This document shows positions 15,012 to 24,256 of a stretch of DNA of 64,000 nucleotides, in pieces (position 1 is the stretch's first letter; each line of letters opens with the position of its first letter). The stretch comes from Phycisphaerae bacterium. GTDB taxonomy: Bacteria > Planctomycetota > Phycisphaerae > Sedimentisphaerales > Anaerobacaceae. The position numbers and the translations under genes are program-made. The notes under the pieces are model-generated. The model saw only the letters and a list, made by a program, of their open reading frames with translations. It searched no databases and had not been told where the DNA came from. The stretch covers positions 1 to 64,000 of the forward strand of contig JAQTLP010000006.1 of assembly GCA_028714855.1 (NCBI GenBank). The letters run 5' to 3'.

Positions 15012-16049
15012 ATGGCGACGAAAAAGAATGTAAAGAACCAAACGAAGCTAAAAGAGCTAACATGTTTTATCATAATGCCCTTTTCTGATATTAAGTTCAA
15101 AGCTTCTGGAAATAAAAACAAAACTCTTTCGGAAAAGAAATTGTCTAACATCTACAAGCACCTCTTCAAAAGGGCGGTTGAAAGCTACGATCACAACAAC
15201 GTGCATTTTACTGCCAATAGATACACAAGCCAAAGGGGTAACTTTGTTAAAGGTATTATAAGTCATTTAGATACCGCTGACTTGGTTATGGCCGATTTAA
15301 CTGGACTGAATCACAACGTATTTTATGAGCTGGGTATTAGACATACGCTTAAGTGTGGTACTTTGATGCTTACACAAAACAAGAAAGAATTAGCCGCTGA
15401 CCTATCCAATTATATTGCAATGGAATATACATATCCCGAAGTGTCTTGCGAATTCAATAAATATTATCTGGAGTTTGAAAAAGAACTTCATATTGCGATT
15501 GACGAGGTACTTGATAACCCTGATAGATCAGACAATCCTGTCCGAGACTTTATTGGCGATCGCAATATATTCCACAATGAACAGAGAATCAAAGAGGTTA
15601 AAACCAATATGGAATTCATGAGGATGCTTCAACTTGAATATTGGAGCAATGTCTCGGCTCTTTTGCGATGCTTTGAAAAATGGAGAAGAGAAGGAAGCAC
15701 AATATTCCAACCTGTTCATATAACCGCGAAACCTTTTTTGCAAAGGTTGATGCTGTTAGGTGAAGATATAGAGGTCATAGAATTTGTAAAAAACCTTAGT
15801 CATGACATTGAAGTTATGGAAAATAACAAAGTGTGTTTAAGAGATTATATAACTGGAAAAACCACATACAAGCCCCAGTTTAGTTTTCGAGATTATCAAC
15901 AGAAATACCATCATGTTTTAGATTTGCAGAAATACTATACAGGTAAAAGAGATTTACTAACCCTCCACCAATCACCTGAGCCTATTTGCAAAAGCTTTAA
16001 TTACTTCATTGGGAAATGGGAAAAAGAGTTGGGAGAATTAATCAAGTAG
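15012..16049 (+). CDS. Nucleoside 2-deoxyribosyltransferase/TIR-like domain protein
   Basis: A 345-residue protein. CFIIMPFSDIKF near residue 18, then TADLVMADLTGLNHNVFYELGIRHTL around 94-120, match the family that shares a fold with nucleoside 2-deoxyribosyltransferases and TIR NADases. The Glu of NVFYELG is the expected catalytic residue. Similar domains serve as effectors in several antiviral systems, though many stand-alone members are unstudied. The C-terminal 200 residues are helical, charged and unrecognised. The gene is visibly richer in A+T than hldD and tyrS and lies only two bases after hldD, which fits insertion into a housekeeping neighbourhood. A defence role is inference. Confidence 0.65.
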   Translation: MATKKNVKNQTKLKELTCFIIMPFSDIKFKASGNKNKTLSEKKLSNIYKHLFKRAVESYDHNNVHFTANRYTSQRGNFVKGIISHLDTADLVMADLTGLNHNVFYELGIRHTLKCGTLMLTQNKKELAADLSNYIAMEYTYPEVSCEFNKYYLEFEKELHIAIDEVLDNPDRSDNPVRDFIGDRNIFHNEQRIKEVKTNMEFMRMLQLEYWSNVSALLRCFEKWRREGSTIFQPVHITAKPFLQRLMLLGEDIEVIEFVKNLSHDIEVMENNKVCLRDYITGKTTYKPQFSFRDYQQKYHHVLDLQKYYTGKRDLLTLHQSPEPICKSFNYFIGKWEKELGELIK

Positions 16050-16145
16050 ACTTTGTTAGATACTTATGCCGATTACGCCATATCAGACCGAACAGGCTAT
16101 CGTGACGCATAATTCCAACACGGAAAAAACGAAGGGCAGGTAAAA

Positions 16146-16724
16146 ATGAAGAAACTTTTGGGTTATTTCCTTAAGGGACTTTTGGTATTTTTGCCGGTAA
16201 CAGCAACTGCATTTGTATTCGTCTGGGCATTTACGAGCATAGACGCTCTATTGCGAAATATACTGAGAATTAAAATTCCGGGAGCGGGACTGGCTGCAAC
16301 TATCGTATTGATAACAATAATAGGTGTTCTAACTTCCAATGTTATCGGCCGAAAACTCTTTGAATGGCTGGACAAAGTTTTGAAAAAAGTTCCGATTGTC
16401 AGGCTGTTGTACAACTCAATCAAAGACCTTGTGGAGGCATTTGCAGGCGACAAGAAAAAATTCGACAAACCTGTGCTTGCGACCATCGCAAATACAAACA
16501 TGAAGGTGGTTGGCTTTGTTACAAAGGAAGAGCTGGCTAATCTTGGCCTGAACGATTATGCGGCAGTTTACCTTCCTCAGTCTTACAACTGGGCCGGCAA
16601 CGTCGTTCTGCTGCCTAAGCAGGCAATCCAGCCGTTGAATATCGATAGCGCGGAAGTAATGGCCTTTATTGTCTCCGGCGGCGTGTCAGGACAAGGCCAG
16701 GACAGCAAACCAGCAACACATTAA
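16146..16724 (+). CDS. DUF502 family membrane protein
   Basis: A 192-residue protein with two N-terminal membrane helices (about residues 8-28 and 47-65) and a soluble C-terminal part. FLKGLLVFLPVTATAFVFVW, KKVPIVRLLYNSIKDLVEAF and VYLPQSYNWAGNVVLLPKQ match DUF502, a conserved bacterial inner-membrane family of unknown function. GGCAGGT precedes the start. The next gene begins four bases after the stop, so the two are probably co-transcribed. Confidence 0.88.
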   Translation: MKKLLGYFLKGLLVFLPVTATAFVFVWAFTSIDALLRNILRIKIPGAGLAATIVLITIIGVLTSNVIGRKLFEWLDKVLKKVPIVRLLYNSIKDLVEAFAGDKKKFDKPVLATIANTNMKVVGFVTKEELANLGLNDYAAVYLPQSYNWAGNVVLLPKQAIQPLNIDSAEVMAFIVSGGVSGQGQDSKPATH

Positions 16725-16728
16725 TTCT

Positions 16729-17244
16729 ATGCCTTTTACGCCATATCATTTTGGGCCGAGTGTTTTTGTCGGGCTTACTCTTAGAAAGTGGCTCGACGTC
16801 CCTGTATTTGTCCTCGCGAATGTTATCGTTGACCTCGAAGTACTGCTCGCAAGATATCTTGGTCATGGTTGGACGGTACACGAATATTTTCATACCCTTC
16901 TGATTGGTGCGGCAGTCGGAGTATTCTGGGGCATTGCGGCGTATCCATTGCGGCATTTCTTTGAAAAAATGATGCGAATACTTCTAATCCCCTACCGGAC
17001 TGGTTTCTGGAAAATGGTCGTCTCCGGCGTTCTTGGCGTCTGGCTTCACGCTGTTATCGACGCCATTTATCACTGGGATGTGCGAATATTCTGGCCGAGC
17101 AAGGCAAAACCATTGTGGCGGCTGTTAAGCCAGGAACAGGTAGAAATAGTGTGCATTGGCTTTCTTATTGCCGCTGCTGTTATCTATGCCTTTACGGCAG
17201 TCTCATATCTTAAGAAAAAAAAGCAAATGCAGAACTCAGTATAA
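16729..17244 (+). CDS. YdjM-like (DUF457-type) membrane protein
   Basis: A 171-residue protein with several hydrophobic segments. MPFTPYHFGPSVFVGL and the His-rich GWTVHEYFHTLLIG, plus WLHAVIDAIYHWDV, resemble the LexA-regulated YdjM/DUF457 family of predicted membrane-bound metal-dependent hydrolases. The histidines and aspartates at membrane edges are the likely metal ligands. Activity is unproven in the family. The start at 16729 is chosen because it follows the DUF502 stop by four bases; an upstream ATG at 16669 would overlap that gene and adds a polar tail unlike the family. Confidence 0.65.
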   Translation: MPFTPYHFGPSVFVGLTLRKWLDVPVFVLANVIVDLEVLLARYLGHGWTVHEYFHTLLIGAAVGVFWGIAAYPLRHFFEKMMRILLIPYRTGFWKMVVSGVLGVWLHAVIDAIYHWDVRIFWPSKAKPLWRLLSQEQVEIVCIGFLIAAAVIYAFTAVSYLKKKKQMQNSV

Positions 17245-17350
17245 CTTACAGGCAATCCTTGCTTCTTTTTGGTTTTTGCTTTATAATCCTGCCGTTTAGA
17301 AATTCTCAATTTATGGCGTAAGCCATCCCTTACGGGATAAAGAAAAATCT

Positions 17351-18559
17351 ATGGCAAAGACAATTGCAGAACAGATTAAGCTTCTAAAACGGGGCACGGT
17401 CGAAATTTTCAGCGAGGACGAGCTGACCAAAAAGCTCACCGATGCCGTCAAAACAGGCAGGCAGCTTCGTATCAAGCTCGGCCTGGACCCGACCAGCCCC
17501 GATATACACCTTGGCCATACGGTAGTACTACGAAAAATGCGCCAGTTCCAAGACCTCGGGCATAAAGCGGTCCTGATAATCGGTGACTATACCGCACGAA
17601 TCGGCGACCCAACCGGACAAAACGCAACAAGGCCGATGCTGTCACCCGAGCAGATTGAAGAAAACGCGAGAACCTATCTCGCACAGGCAGGAAAAATACT
17701 CGACACTTCAAAAGATAAACTCGAAGTAAGACATAACAGCGAATGGCTCGAAACAATGACGCTGATGGAGCTTATACAGCTTGCTGCGAAAAAGACCGTT
17801 GCACAGATGCTTCAAAGGGACAGTTTCAAGCTGCGGCTGCAGAACGACATAGACGTTTATACCCACGAATTTATTTATCCTTTGATGCAGGGATATGACT
17901 CCGTGGCGGTAAAAAGCGACGTCGAATTAGGCGGCACAGACCAGACATTCAATAACCTTGTCGGGCGTGACATTCAGCGGGCGTACGGACAGCAGCCGCA
18001 GATTGTAATTACTGTGCCGATTCTTGTCGGTCTGGACGGCAAAGAAAAAATGAGCAAATCGAAAGGCAACTACATCGGCGTAACCGACCAGCCTAACGAT
18101 ATGTTCGGCAAGGTTATGAGCATCTCCGACGAGATGATGGAAAATTATTTTACGCTTTTAACCGATTTGCCGGCCGAAAAGATAACCGAACTTGTCAAGG
18201 CGGATAAAACACACCCGAAAGAAGCAAAAGTCCTCCTGGCTAAAACAATCATGGTTCAGCTTTATGACGAAAAAACCGCTGACGCCGCCGCTGCCGAATT
18301 TGACAAGGTCTTCGCTCAGGGCCAACTGCCCGATGACATCCCGGAAGTCAAAATGCCAGCGGAGCCGATTATGGCAAGCAAACTGCTGGTTACATGCAAG
18401 CTTGTGCCATCCGGCAGTGAAGCAAAAAGGATGATAAAACAAGGGGCGGTTGAGATTGACAAAAAGAAAGTCGACGACCCCAATACTATGATTACGCCCG
18501 CCGATGGAATGATTATCCAAGTCGGCAAACGAAAATTCGCCAAACTAAAAATAAATTAG
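17351..18559 (+). CDS. tyrS: Tyrosyl-tRNA synthetase (TyrZ-type)
   Basis: A 402-residue class I aminoacyl-tRNA synthetase. The ATP-binding HIGH-like motif is HLGH near residue 53 ([18 protein letters not shown]). [13 protein letters not shown] follows, and [12 protein letters not shown] near 234 is the KMSKS loop. A C-terminal S4 RNA-binding domain ([24 protein letters not shown]) occupies about the last 65 residues. Length and motif spelling fit the TyrZ subgroup. It charges tRNA-Tyr in the cytoplasm. The gene is single, with no T-box visible upstream. Confidence 0.96.
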   Translation: MAKTIAEQIKLLKRGTVEIFSEDELTKKLTDAVKTGRQLRIKLGLDPTSPDIHLGHTVVLRKMRQFQDLGHKAVLIIGDYTARIGDPTGQNATRPMLSPEQIEENARTYLAQAGKILDTSKDKLEVRHNSEWLETMTLMELIQLAAKKTVAQMLQRDSFKLRLQNDIDVYTHEFIYPLMQGYDSVAVKSDVELGGTDQTFNNLVGRDIQRAYGQQPQIVITVPILVGLDGKEKMSKSKGNYIGVTDQPNDMFGKVMSISDEMMENYFTLLTDLPAEKITELVKADKTHPKEAKVLLAKTIMVQLYDEKTADAAAAEFDKVFAQGQLPDDIPEVKMPAEPIMASKLLVTCKLVPSGSEAKRMIKQGAVEIDKKKVDDPNTMITPADGMIIQVGKRKFAKLKIN

Positions 18560-18596
18560 AGCACGACCGCCAGAAGTCCAATCCTGGTTAGTTTTA

Positions 18597-19361
18597 TCAA
18601 TCTGACTCTACGCCCTCTCCTCTGACCGCAGTTCCGGCCATATTCTGCGCATTAGCCTGGTCAACAAAGGTAACTCCATCAGTAAATATTCCGACCGCCG
18701 GTGGAGCAAACTGCAGAGTGACTTGCACTCGACCGAGCGGCGGGACAGTTATCGGCCCGGCAGGCTGCACTACCGAGAACCCCTGCGAACCTTTTGACCA
18801 AACGGCGTTTACCTGCATTTGTTGATTCGTCATATTGACCAGATTAAACCTCCGCTGACTAGCAGCACCCCGGGGGAAAATAACGGAACCAAAATCAAGA
18901 GCATCGCCTGCATTTATATGCCCCCCACCTATGATTAGCCCCCCCACAGCGATTTGATAAACTCCGACCCCCGAAAGCTCGAGAGCTTGCGGTCTTCCCT
19001 CTCCGCTTATAAGCTGCGGCATGGCCTCACCGGTAACCGTACCAGCCCGTACAGGCGTGAACGTAAAAGTATAATACGGTGAACAATTGCCGTTCTGTAC
19101 TATAAAGCTTTGGAACGGCCTGCCGAGATTCATATCAAAAGGCTCACCTAATGGGGACAAAGGTATGCCCACCACCTCTAAAGCATTTTTGCTGTGATTT
19201 CTCCAGCAGACCTGCGGCGTCTCTGCTGTAGTGCCGACATACACATTACCAAAATCGTGCCGGGTTATCGGCTCCGGGCACAAGTCGCATCCGGAAACCA
19301 CCAACAGACAAAACACAACAACAGCTAACAATCTCCATTCCATACCAGGTTTCTTTTTCAT
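18597..19361 (-). CDS. Lipoprotein with choice-of-anchor/ASH-like beta domains
   Basis: A 254-residue exported protein. LLAVVVFCLLVVSGCDL (residues 11-27) is a lipoprotein signal with lipobox VSGC. The mature part has two copies of an immunoglobulin-like motif: HDFGNVYVGTTAETPQVCWRNHSKNALEV and LDFGSVIFPRGAASQRRFNLVNMTNQQMQV. This is the choice-of-anchor D/ASH pattern (FGxVxVG...NxxxxxLxV). Such domains are structural cell-surface modules. It faces tyrS convergently and has no enzymatic signature. Confidence 0.8.
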   Translation of the reverse strand: MKKKPGMEWRLLAVVVFCLLVVSGCDLCPEPITRHDFGNVYVGTTAETPQVCWRNHSKNALEVVGIPLSPLGEPFDMNLGRPFQSFIVQNGNCSPYYTFTFTPVRAGTVTGEAMPQLISGEGRPQALELSGVGVYQIAVGGLIIGGGHINAGDALDFGSVIFPRGAASQRRFNLVNMTNQQMQVNAVWSKGSQGFSVVQPAGPITVPPLGRVQVTLQFAPPAVGIFTDGVTFVDQANAQNMAGTAVRGEGVESD

Positions 19362-19393
19362 TTTGATTCTCCCTTAAAACTTGTCATTTTCAC

Positions 19394-19987
19394 TTACTCC
19401 CTATCATTTGGAAGTCTTTCCCGCCACTGCCGTATTATAACCAGCCACCTACCGACATTTTCTCTGGTAATACCTTCGGATTTCAATTTGGCCCATTCCT
19501 GACCATGCTTTTCTGTTGCCCACTTTTCGAAGGTCTCCTGAAACTCACCCATAATTTCCATGCTTTTCTGTGTGGGCTTGGCAATCTCTTTTTTTATCAA
19601 TCCGTTCTCAAAGATTATTTGGTCGTATTCATAATCTAACGCATCTATTCCCGCGGCTTTCAGCCAGTCATTTTGCTCTCTAACCTTATAAGTCGCTGTA
19701 TTACCCTTTACTTTGGTATCTGTGAACGTTAGACGGCCGTTAAGTATGAAGTGCTCTTCAATCGGCTTACGCAAATTCTCTTTACCTTCTATTACCATCG
19801 GCGTTCCCACTATCTCAAATCTGACATCATCTGCATAGAAAGACAGCGATTTTTCAACATCGCCGCTGTTGGCAGCTTTTTGGAACTCTTTGACCCGGCC
19901 GGCCAGGCTCGGAGCACAAGACGTTGTGAGCAATAATGGCAATGCTGCACAAAACATAATAAGTATCTTATTGCCGAATTTGCACAT
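19394..19987 (-). CDS. SnoaL/NTF2-like lipoprotein
   Basis: A 197-residue protein. ILIMFCAALPLLLTTSCAPS is a lipoprotein signal (lipobox TTSC). FQKAANSGDVEKSLSFYADDVRFEIVGTPMVIEGKENLRKPIEEHF has the typical SnoaL/NTF2-like start, a cone-shaped fold used as enzyme or binding module. The C-terminal 60 residues are charged and unassigned. The ATG at 19987 has a perfect AGGAGG site; the frame extends further upstream without support. It precedes the ASH-domain lipoprotein by 32 bases on the same strand, so the two may form an operon. Confidence 0.7.
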   Translation of the reverse strand: MCKFGNKILIMFCAALPLLLTTSCAPSLAGRVKEFQKAANSGDVEKSLSFYADDVRFEIVGTPMVIEGKENLRKPIEEHFILNGRLTFTDTKVKGNTATYKVREQNDWLKAAGIDALDYEYDQIIFENGLIKKEIAKPTQKSMEIMGEFQETFEKWATEKHGQEWAKLKSEGITRENVGRWLVIIRQWRERLPNDRE

Positions 19988-20103
19988 TTTATTACCTCCT
20001 GTTTTTGTCTTAGATTCTAACCCTGTTGCCGGCTGTGTCAAGACAGGATTTTCTGCATCAAAAAATCCGTGCAATTTGTGGAATCTGCGGTTAGAATAAA
20101 ATT

Positions 20104-20685
20104 ATGAAACTGCCGGAACTTAAAAATGGCGAAAAGTATGTCGGCCTATATGTTTTCGACTTTGGCGACCATTGCGGCGTTGGCTTTACCGCTGAAGAAG
20201 TCGCCGAGCTTTTCGAAAGTGAAAAGCATAAAAACTGCAAGGCCTACAAAATACACAAAGCATATCCCGACGGCAAACTTGAGCTAAAAGGTATGCGGGC
20301 AGAGATTTTCCAGCTCGAGGCAGGGATGTTCTTCTACTCAGGCGACCTCAAAACCGCCAAGCGGGATTTCAAAGGGCTGGTTAATTTAGCTGTCAAAACC
20401 GCTCCGCCCTGCCGAGCCAAGGTGCATCTGGCTGAATACTCCGAGGAAAAACTTGTCACCGCTCTGATTTATCCTGCTGAGTATGACGAGGAAATAAGCG
20501 TTTGGCTTTTAGATGGCGACTATAAAACAGCCGGTGCTGCTGAAGGCGGCCTCGAAGCGGTGCAACGATATTACGATTACGAGCCGCAGATTTTAGACAA
20601 GCACCAGTTATTCGGCAAATCCGACTTTCAAAGCCGCACCGGCCAAGAGCTGTTAGCCGCTGTAAAACTGGCAGTGCAGCGGTAA
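20104..20685 (+). CDS. Hypothetical soluble protein
   Basis: A 193-residue protein of no family I recognise. It has no signal peptide or membrane segment. The start KLPELKNGEKYVGLYVFDFGDHCGVGFTAEEVAELFES and the later WLLDGDYKTAGAAEGGLEAVQRYYDYEP suggest a compact alpha/beta protein. Coding character is good, with a stop just before the tRNA-Pro promoter. It is transcribed divergently from the lipoprotein at 19394-19987, with about 115 bases between them. Confidence 0.6.
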   Translation: MKLPELKNGEKYVGLYVFDFGDHCGVGFTAEEVAELFESEKHKNCKAYKIHKAYPDGKLELKGMRAEIFQLEAGMFFYSGDLKTAKRDFKGLVNLAVKTAPPCRAKVHLAEYSEEKLVTALIYPAEYDEEISVWLLDGDYKTAGAAEGGLEAVQRYYDYEPQILDKHQLFGKSDFQSRTGQELLAAVKLAVQR

Positions 20686-20714
20686 AGACCGAACGATATT
20701 TTTCATTTATATAT

Positions 20715-20742
20715 TTGAAAATCTCTCCATTTATGCTAAAAT
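20715..20742 (+). promoter_or_regulatory. Extended -10 promoter of tRNA-Pro
   Basis: TTGAAA (20715-20720), a 16-base spacer ending TGC, and TAAAAT (20737-20742), giving a TGn extended -10. It ends 13 bases before the mature tRNA. Confidence 0.6.
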
Positions 20743-20755
20743 ATCGTTGTTTATA

Positions 20756-20830
20756 CGGGGCGTGGCGCAGTTTGGCTAGCGCACTTGCATGGGGTGCAAG
20801 GGGTCGCAGGTTCGAGTCCTGTCGCCCCGA
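20756..20830 (+). tRNA. tRNA-Pro (anticodon GGG)
   Basis: Acceptor CGGGGCG/CGCCCCG, D-arm GCGC/GCGC, anticodon arm CTTGC-ATGGGGT-GCAAG, T-arm GCAGG-TTCGAGT-CCTGT, discriminator A. GGG reads CCC. CCA is not encoded. Confidence 0.95.
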
Positions 20831-20843
20831 TTTTTATAGGATG

Positions 20844-21941
20844 TCATCTTTGCGGATTCTTAATCCACATCAGTTTGTTTTCAAAATCCAGCACCATCAC
20901 GGTATCTTGAAAACACTGTACCCCCAGTAATCCCCGGCAGCCCTTCACAAGCGGGCTATCGTTTGGGAAAACCGAAATCTCCAAATTCTTAACCACTCTC
21001 TCTCCCATCTCAAATTCTCTAATAATGCCCCGCTCACAGGGCAGCAACCCGATGTACGGGTATAAGTCTCTGCCGTTCTTGAGGTTGACGTTGCGGATTT
21101 TCTCGCTCATCTTTTCCCACAACTCTTCCCGGACCGCCAGTCCCCTTCCGCTGCCGGTATCGAGCTGCAGTTCAATCTCCTCTCCACACATGGGAATACT
21201 CACAAAAAGAAAAGCATTACCGCGAAAATCTTCTTCAATTGAAAGCGGGTATCGCTCCCACAGCCTCGTCTCCCCGGGTTCAAAGGGTTCGTTATATGAA
21301 AACTCCGCTTCTTTTCCAACGTTATCAAACAAAACATATTTGAATTCCTGCAGCACAGGCAGTCCTACGATGATAGTATCATCTTTAATATCGTCATGGG
21401 CAATCGACAATCCAAACAATTCAGGCTTTGCATGCCGCTCCAGATATAAGCAAGGCCAATCAACTAACGCCATGTTCCCTATCTGTAATTCAGGAAGATA
21501 ACAGAGTCCCAAATCGAAACCATTCAAACCTGCTTTGCCGGTTTGCATCGGATAAATTGGCAGCTTATTGTCTAAGACATGGGTATCTTTAACAAAAATA
21601 GATTGCGACGCCCCTGTATCCAACACGACCGGATACATCCTCCCGCCCTCTCCCACTCGACCTTCAACCACCATAAAACCTCTCGTGGAATACAACCTGT
21701 GGTATTTGACCCTGCAAGGCCTGGCTTGCTCTATCTGACTGTCTATTTCCCAAAAATAATCCAAGCCCCCGTCGTTCCTGGACATAACTTTTATTGAATA
21801 TGGCCCATTATTCGGGTCTATCAAGCTTATACCGGGTCTATTTGTTAGACTCTCGGTATTGAAACCTGTGGTGCGGATAGAACATCCCGCCGTTGTTCCC
21901 AAACCCAAGGCCAGTAATATAATCAACACTCTTTTTCGCAC
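20844..21941 (-). CDS. Retropepsin-like aspartyl protease family lipoprotein
   Basis: A 365-residue exported protein. The GTG start at 21941 gives MRKRVLIILLALGLGTTAGC, a lipoprotein signal with lipobox TAGC. AAGGAGAG lies upstream at normal spacing, so the longer frame to 22031 is not used. Two pepsin-like half motifs are visible: VVLDTGASQSIFV (about residue 110) and LQLDTGSGRGLAV (about 260). Each has the catalytic Asp-Thr-Gly, so the protein may fold as a complete two-lobe aspartyl protease. Its substrate is unknown. The gene has its own promoter at 22055-22083. The 3' end lies 13 bases from the convergent tRNA-Pro. Confidence 0.8.
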   Translation of the reverse strand: MRKRVLIILLALGLGTTAGCSIRTTGFNTESLTNRPGISLIDPNNGPYSIKVMSRNDGGLDYFWEIDSQIEQARPCRVKYHRLYSTRGFMVVEGRVGEGGRMYPVVLDTGASQSIFVKDTHVLDNKLPIYPMQTGKAGLNGFDLGLCYLPELQIGNMALVDWPCLYLERHAKPELFGLSIAHDDIKDDTIIVGLPVLQEFKYVLFDNVGKEAEFSYNEPFEPGETRLWERYPLSIEEDFRGNAFLFVSIPMCGEEIELQLDTGSGRGLAVREELWEKMSEKIRNVNLKNGRDLYPYIGLLPCERGIIREFEMGERVVKNLEISVFPNDSPLVKGCRGLLGVQCFQDTVMVLDFENKLMWIKNPQR

Positions 21942-22054
21942 TGAAACTACTCTCCTTATGGTGGATCTGGTGTGTATCAATGCTGTGCCAGATCCTACAA
22001 AGTTAGCATTAAATACAAAGGCTGAAGGCAAAAACCCCTACCTCAATTTCGCTT

Positions 22055-22083
22055 ATTGTAGCATTTTACACCTCTTCTGTCAA
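22055..22083 (-). promoter_or_regulatory. Sigma-70 promoter of the aspartyl-protease lipoprotein
   Basis: On the minus strand TTGACA (22078-22083), a 17-base spacer, and TACAAT (22055-22060). The predicted leader is about 105 bases. A palindrome, TCAAG-A-CTTGA, overlaps the -35 box at 22080-22090. Confidence 0.65.
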
Positions 22084-22172
22084 GACTTGATTATAGACCT
22101 ATATTATCCTTAGACAGTTGAATTATTCCGGCATTCTTGTTATGTTAATGCTTTTATTCTATGGAGGATAAA

Positions 22173-23297
22173 TTGAAAATCGTAGTTGCAATGGATTCGT
22201 TTAAGTCAAGCATAAGCGCGCTTTCTGCCTGCAAGATTATCAGAGACACGCTGTTATCTATTAATCCTGAACTTACTATTGCCAGTATCCCAATGGCTGA
22301 CGGCGGAGAAGGAACGGCAGAAGCACTGATGGCCGCACGCAGAGGAAAGTGGATTAACGTCCAAACTATGGGTCCGCTGCCGGAGATGAAAGTCAAAGCA
22401 GGGTTCGCTCTTTTCCTCGATACAAAGGTCGCTTTAGTGGAAATGGCAAAGGCAAGCGGCCTGGAATTATTGAGTCCGAAACAGTTCGACCCCATCAACA
22501 CAACCACGTTCGGAACAGGACAGCTTATTCAGGCGGCGACGAACTATGGAGCCGTCAAGATTCTGCTGGCGGTCGGCGGAAGCGCAACCGTAGATGGCGG
22601 AGTCGGTGCAGCACAAGCGCTCGGATGGAAGTTTCTGAATTCAAAAGGCAAACCGATTGGCTTTGGCGGCGGACAATTGGAACGCATTGCGAAGATAATC
22701 AAGCCTGGGAAAATAAATTTGCCCGAAATCAAAGTCCTCTGCGACGTTGATAACCCACTCGTGGGCAAAGATGGGGCAGCCAGGGTATTTGCCCCGCAAA
22801 AAGGCGCTACCCCCGAAATGGTCGAACAGCTCGAAGCGGGATTAAATCACCTTGCAAAGATAGTTAAAAAGAAATTAGGAACAGAAATAGACAAAATTCC
22901 CGGAAGCGGCGCTGCCGGAGGGTTATCAGCCGGTGCATTTGCATTTATGGGCGCAAAGTTAGTCAGCGGCGTGGAGACGGTTATACGGGAGAGCGGGTTA
23001 GAAAAAGAAATCAGCGATGCGGACTGGGTCATTACAGGCGAGGGACGATTCGACTCACAATCGCTGCGGGGCAAAGTCGTATCCGGCGTAACAAAAGCCG
23101 CAAAACTAAGCCATAAAAAGGTTTGCATCATCGCTGGAAGGGTTGAGTTACCTAAAAGTAAGTGGCGGGATTTTGGAATTACAGATGCGATTACTCTTTC
23201 AGATAAGACGATGAACCTGACTTATGCAATTGCCCATACCAAAAATTTGTTAGCTGATGCGGCGAAGAAGTTTGCGCAAGCGAACCTTAAAAATTAG
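22173..23297 (+). CDS. glxK: Glycerate kinase (GlxK/GarK family)
   Basis: A 374-residue protein of normal family length. LKIVVAMDSFKSSISALSACKIIRDTL is the conserved start, SIPMADGGEGTAEALMAAR the substrate loop, and VGGSATVDGGVGAAQALGWKF the signature glycine-rich segment. GSGAAGGLSAGAFAF and VITGEGRFDSQSLRGKV complete the pattern. It phosphorylates D-glycerate, in this family usually to 2-phosphoglycerate. I prefer the TTG at 22173, because GGAGG at 22163 is then correctly spaced; an ATG at 22161 overlaps that site. It probably works with the tartronate-semialdehyde reductase at 27505, though a reverse-strand gene lies between them. Confidence 0.92.
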   Translation: MKIVVAMDSFKSSISALSACKIIRDTLLSINPELTIASIPMADGGEGTAEALMAARRGKWINVQTMGPLPEMKVKAGFALFLDTKVALVEMAKASGLELLSPKQFDPINTTTFGTGQLIQAATNYGAVKILLAVGGSATVDGGVGAAQALGWKFLNSKGKPIGFGGGQLERIAKIIKPGKINLPEIKVLCDVDNPLVGKDGAARVFAPQKGATPEMVEQLEAGLNHLAKIVKKKLGTEIDKIPGSGAAGGLSAGAFAFMGAKLVSGVETVIRESGLEKEISDADWVITGEGRFDSQSLRGKVVSGVTKAAKLSHKKVCIIAGRVELPKSKWRDFGITDAITLSDKTMNLTYAIAHTKNLLADAAKKFAQANLKN

Positions 23298-23308
23298 ACA
23301 TCAGAAAC

Positions 23309-23345
23309 AAAAAGAGCTGTGAGCATTTTACTCACAGCCCATTAT
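23309..23345 (-). terminator. Intrinsic terminator between convergent genes
   Basis: GGGCTGTGAG and CTCACAGCTC form a stem around TAAAATG on the minus strand, followed by TTTTTG. It ends the PEP-CTERM gene and may also stop glycerate kinase transcripts. Confidence 0.8.
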
Positions 23346-23365
23346 TGAACAATACAAAAATCAGC

Positions 23366-24256
23366 TTATGCCCCGCGTTTTCTCAACAGACTCAAAGCAC
23401 CGAAACCGAGCAGACAAATCGTCGCCGGCTCAGGAGCGGTGACAACAAGACAATCCGTATAAGCGCTGTCACGGTCCTGAACGGAGAAAACAGCTATATT
23501 TCCCGCGGCGGGTGTAGAACCTGTAAAGCCTTCCGGGGCCACCCGGTCGAGCAATGATGTATTCAGTAATAACTCCCAGCTGCCGACATGTCCCGCTTCT
23601 TCATCATACTGCCAGATTACTCTTGCGACACGTTTGTCCGGATAGATGTATCCGCCCACATCAACTCTGCGGATATGGTCATCCTTGTCGAGCAGCATAA
23701 GCTCGCCCGAATTTCCAATCCATGTCGTATCAGTTACCTGTTCTGACAGCGGAGTTGTCGCGTGAAACCATCCTGAAGTTCTGAAATGCACGGTGCCTAC
23801 GCCGCCGTTGCTGGTGCTGCTGCCGCCGTTTCCTGCGCCTGGTGCAGTGGTGCTGGTTGTCCAGGCAGCACTGTCAGTGCCAAGCTTGACCTGAAGTTTC
23901 GGGCCGTATTCCTGCGATAATTGAGAATTAACGTTGTTACCGGTAAAGGCAGACCAGCCGGCCTCGTCAGCGGTGATAGAGACGAATTGGCCGCCGGCGC
24001 CGATGACAGTGTCACCTGCCTGCCACGAATAGTCACCGTCATCGATGACAAGCGAAGAACCGGCTGTGACAGCAAACACGGATGAGTAAGCATTATAGCT
24101 GTAATTCGCGCTGCCGTTTGAATACAACCCATTTGCCAGCGAGTTTCCGCCGAACGTCCAGCCGTCAGATGTGGGGTCGCCGGACACTGTAGCAAAACTG
24201 TTTGCCGCCGTAATTGAAAGGCAGGCAATTATACAAACAATTAGCAATCTTCTCAT
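23366..24256 (-). CDS. PEP-CTERM sorting-domain protein
   Basis: A 296-residue secreted protein. MRRLLIVCIIACLSITAANSFA is a signal peptide. The mature region is Gly/Ser/Asn-rich and beta-predicted, without a known catalytic motif. The C-terminal APEPATICLLGFGALSLLRKRGA is a textbook PEP-CTERM signal: PEP motif, hydrophobic stretch, basic end. Such proteins are processed by exosortase and usually placed on the cell surface or in extracellular matrix. No exosortase gene is in this window. GGAGGAG precedes the ATG. It has its own terminator and no operon partner. Confidence 0.9.
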   Translation of the reverse strand: MRRLLIVCIIACLSITAANSFATVSGDPTSDGWTFGGNSLANGLYSNGSANYSYNAYSSVFAVTAGSSLVIDDGDYSWQAGDTVIGAGGQFVSITADEAGWSAFTGNNVNSQLSQEYGPKLQVKLGTDSAAWTTSTTAPGAGNGGSSTSNGGVGTVHFRTSGWFHATTPLSEQVTDTTWIGNSGELMLLDKDDHIRRVDVGGYIYPDKRVARVIWQYDEEAGHVGSWELLLNTSLLDRVAPEGFTGSTPAAGNIAVFSVQDRDSAYTDCLVVTAPEPATICLLGFGALSLLRKRGA

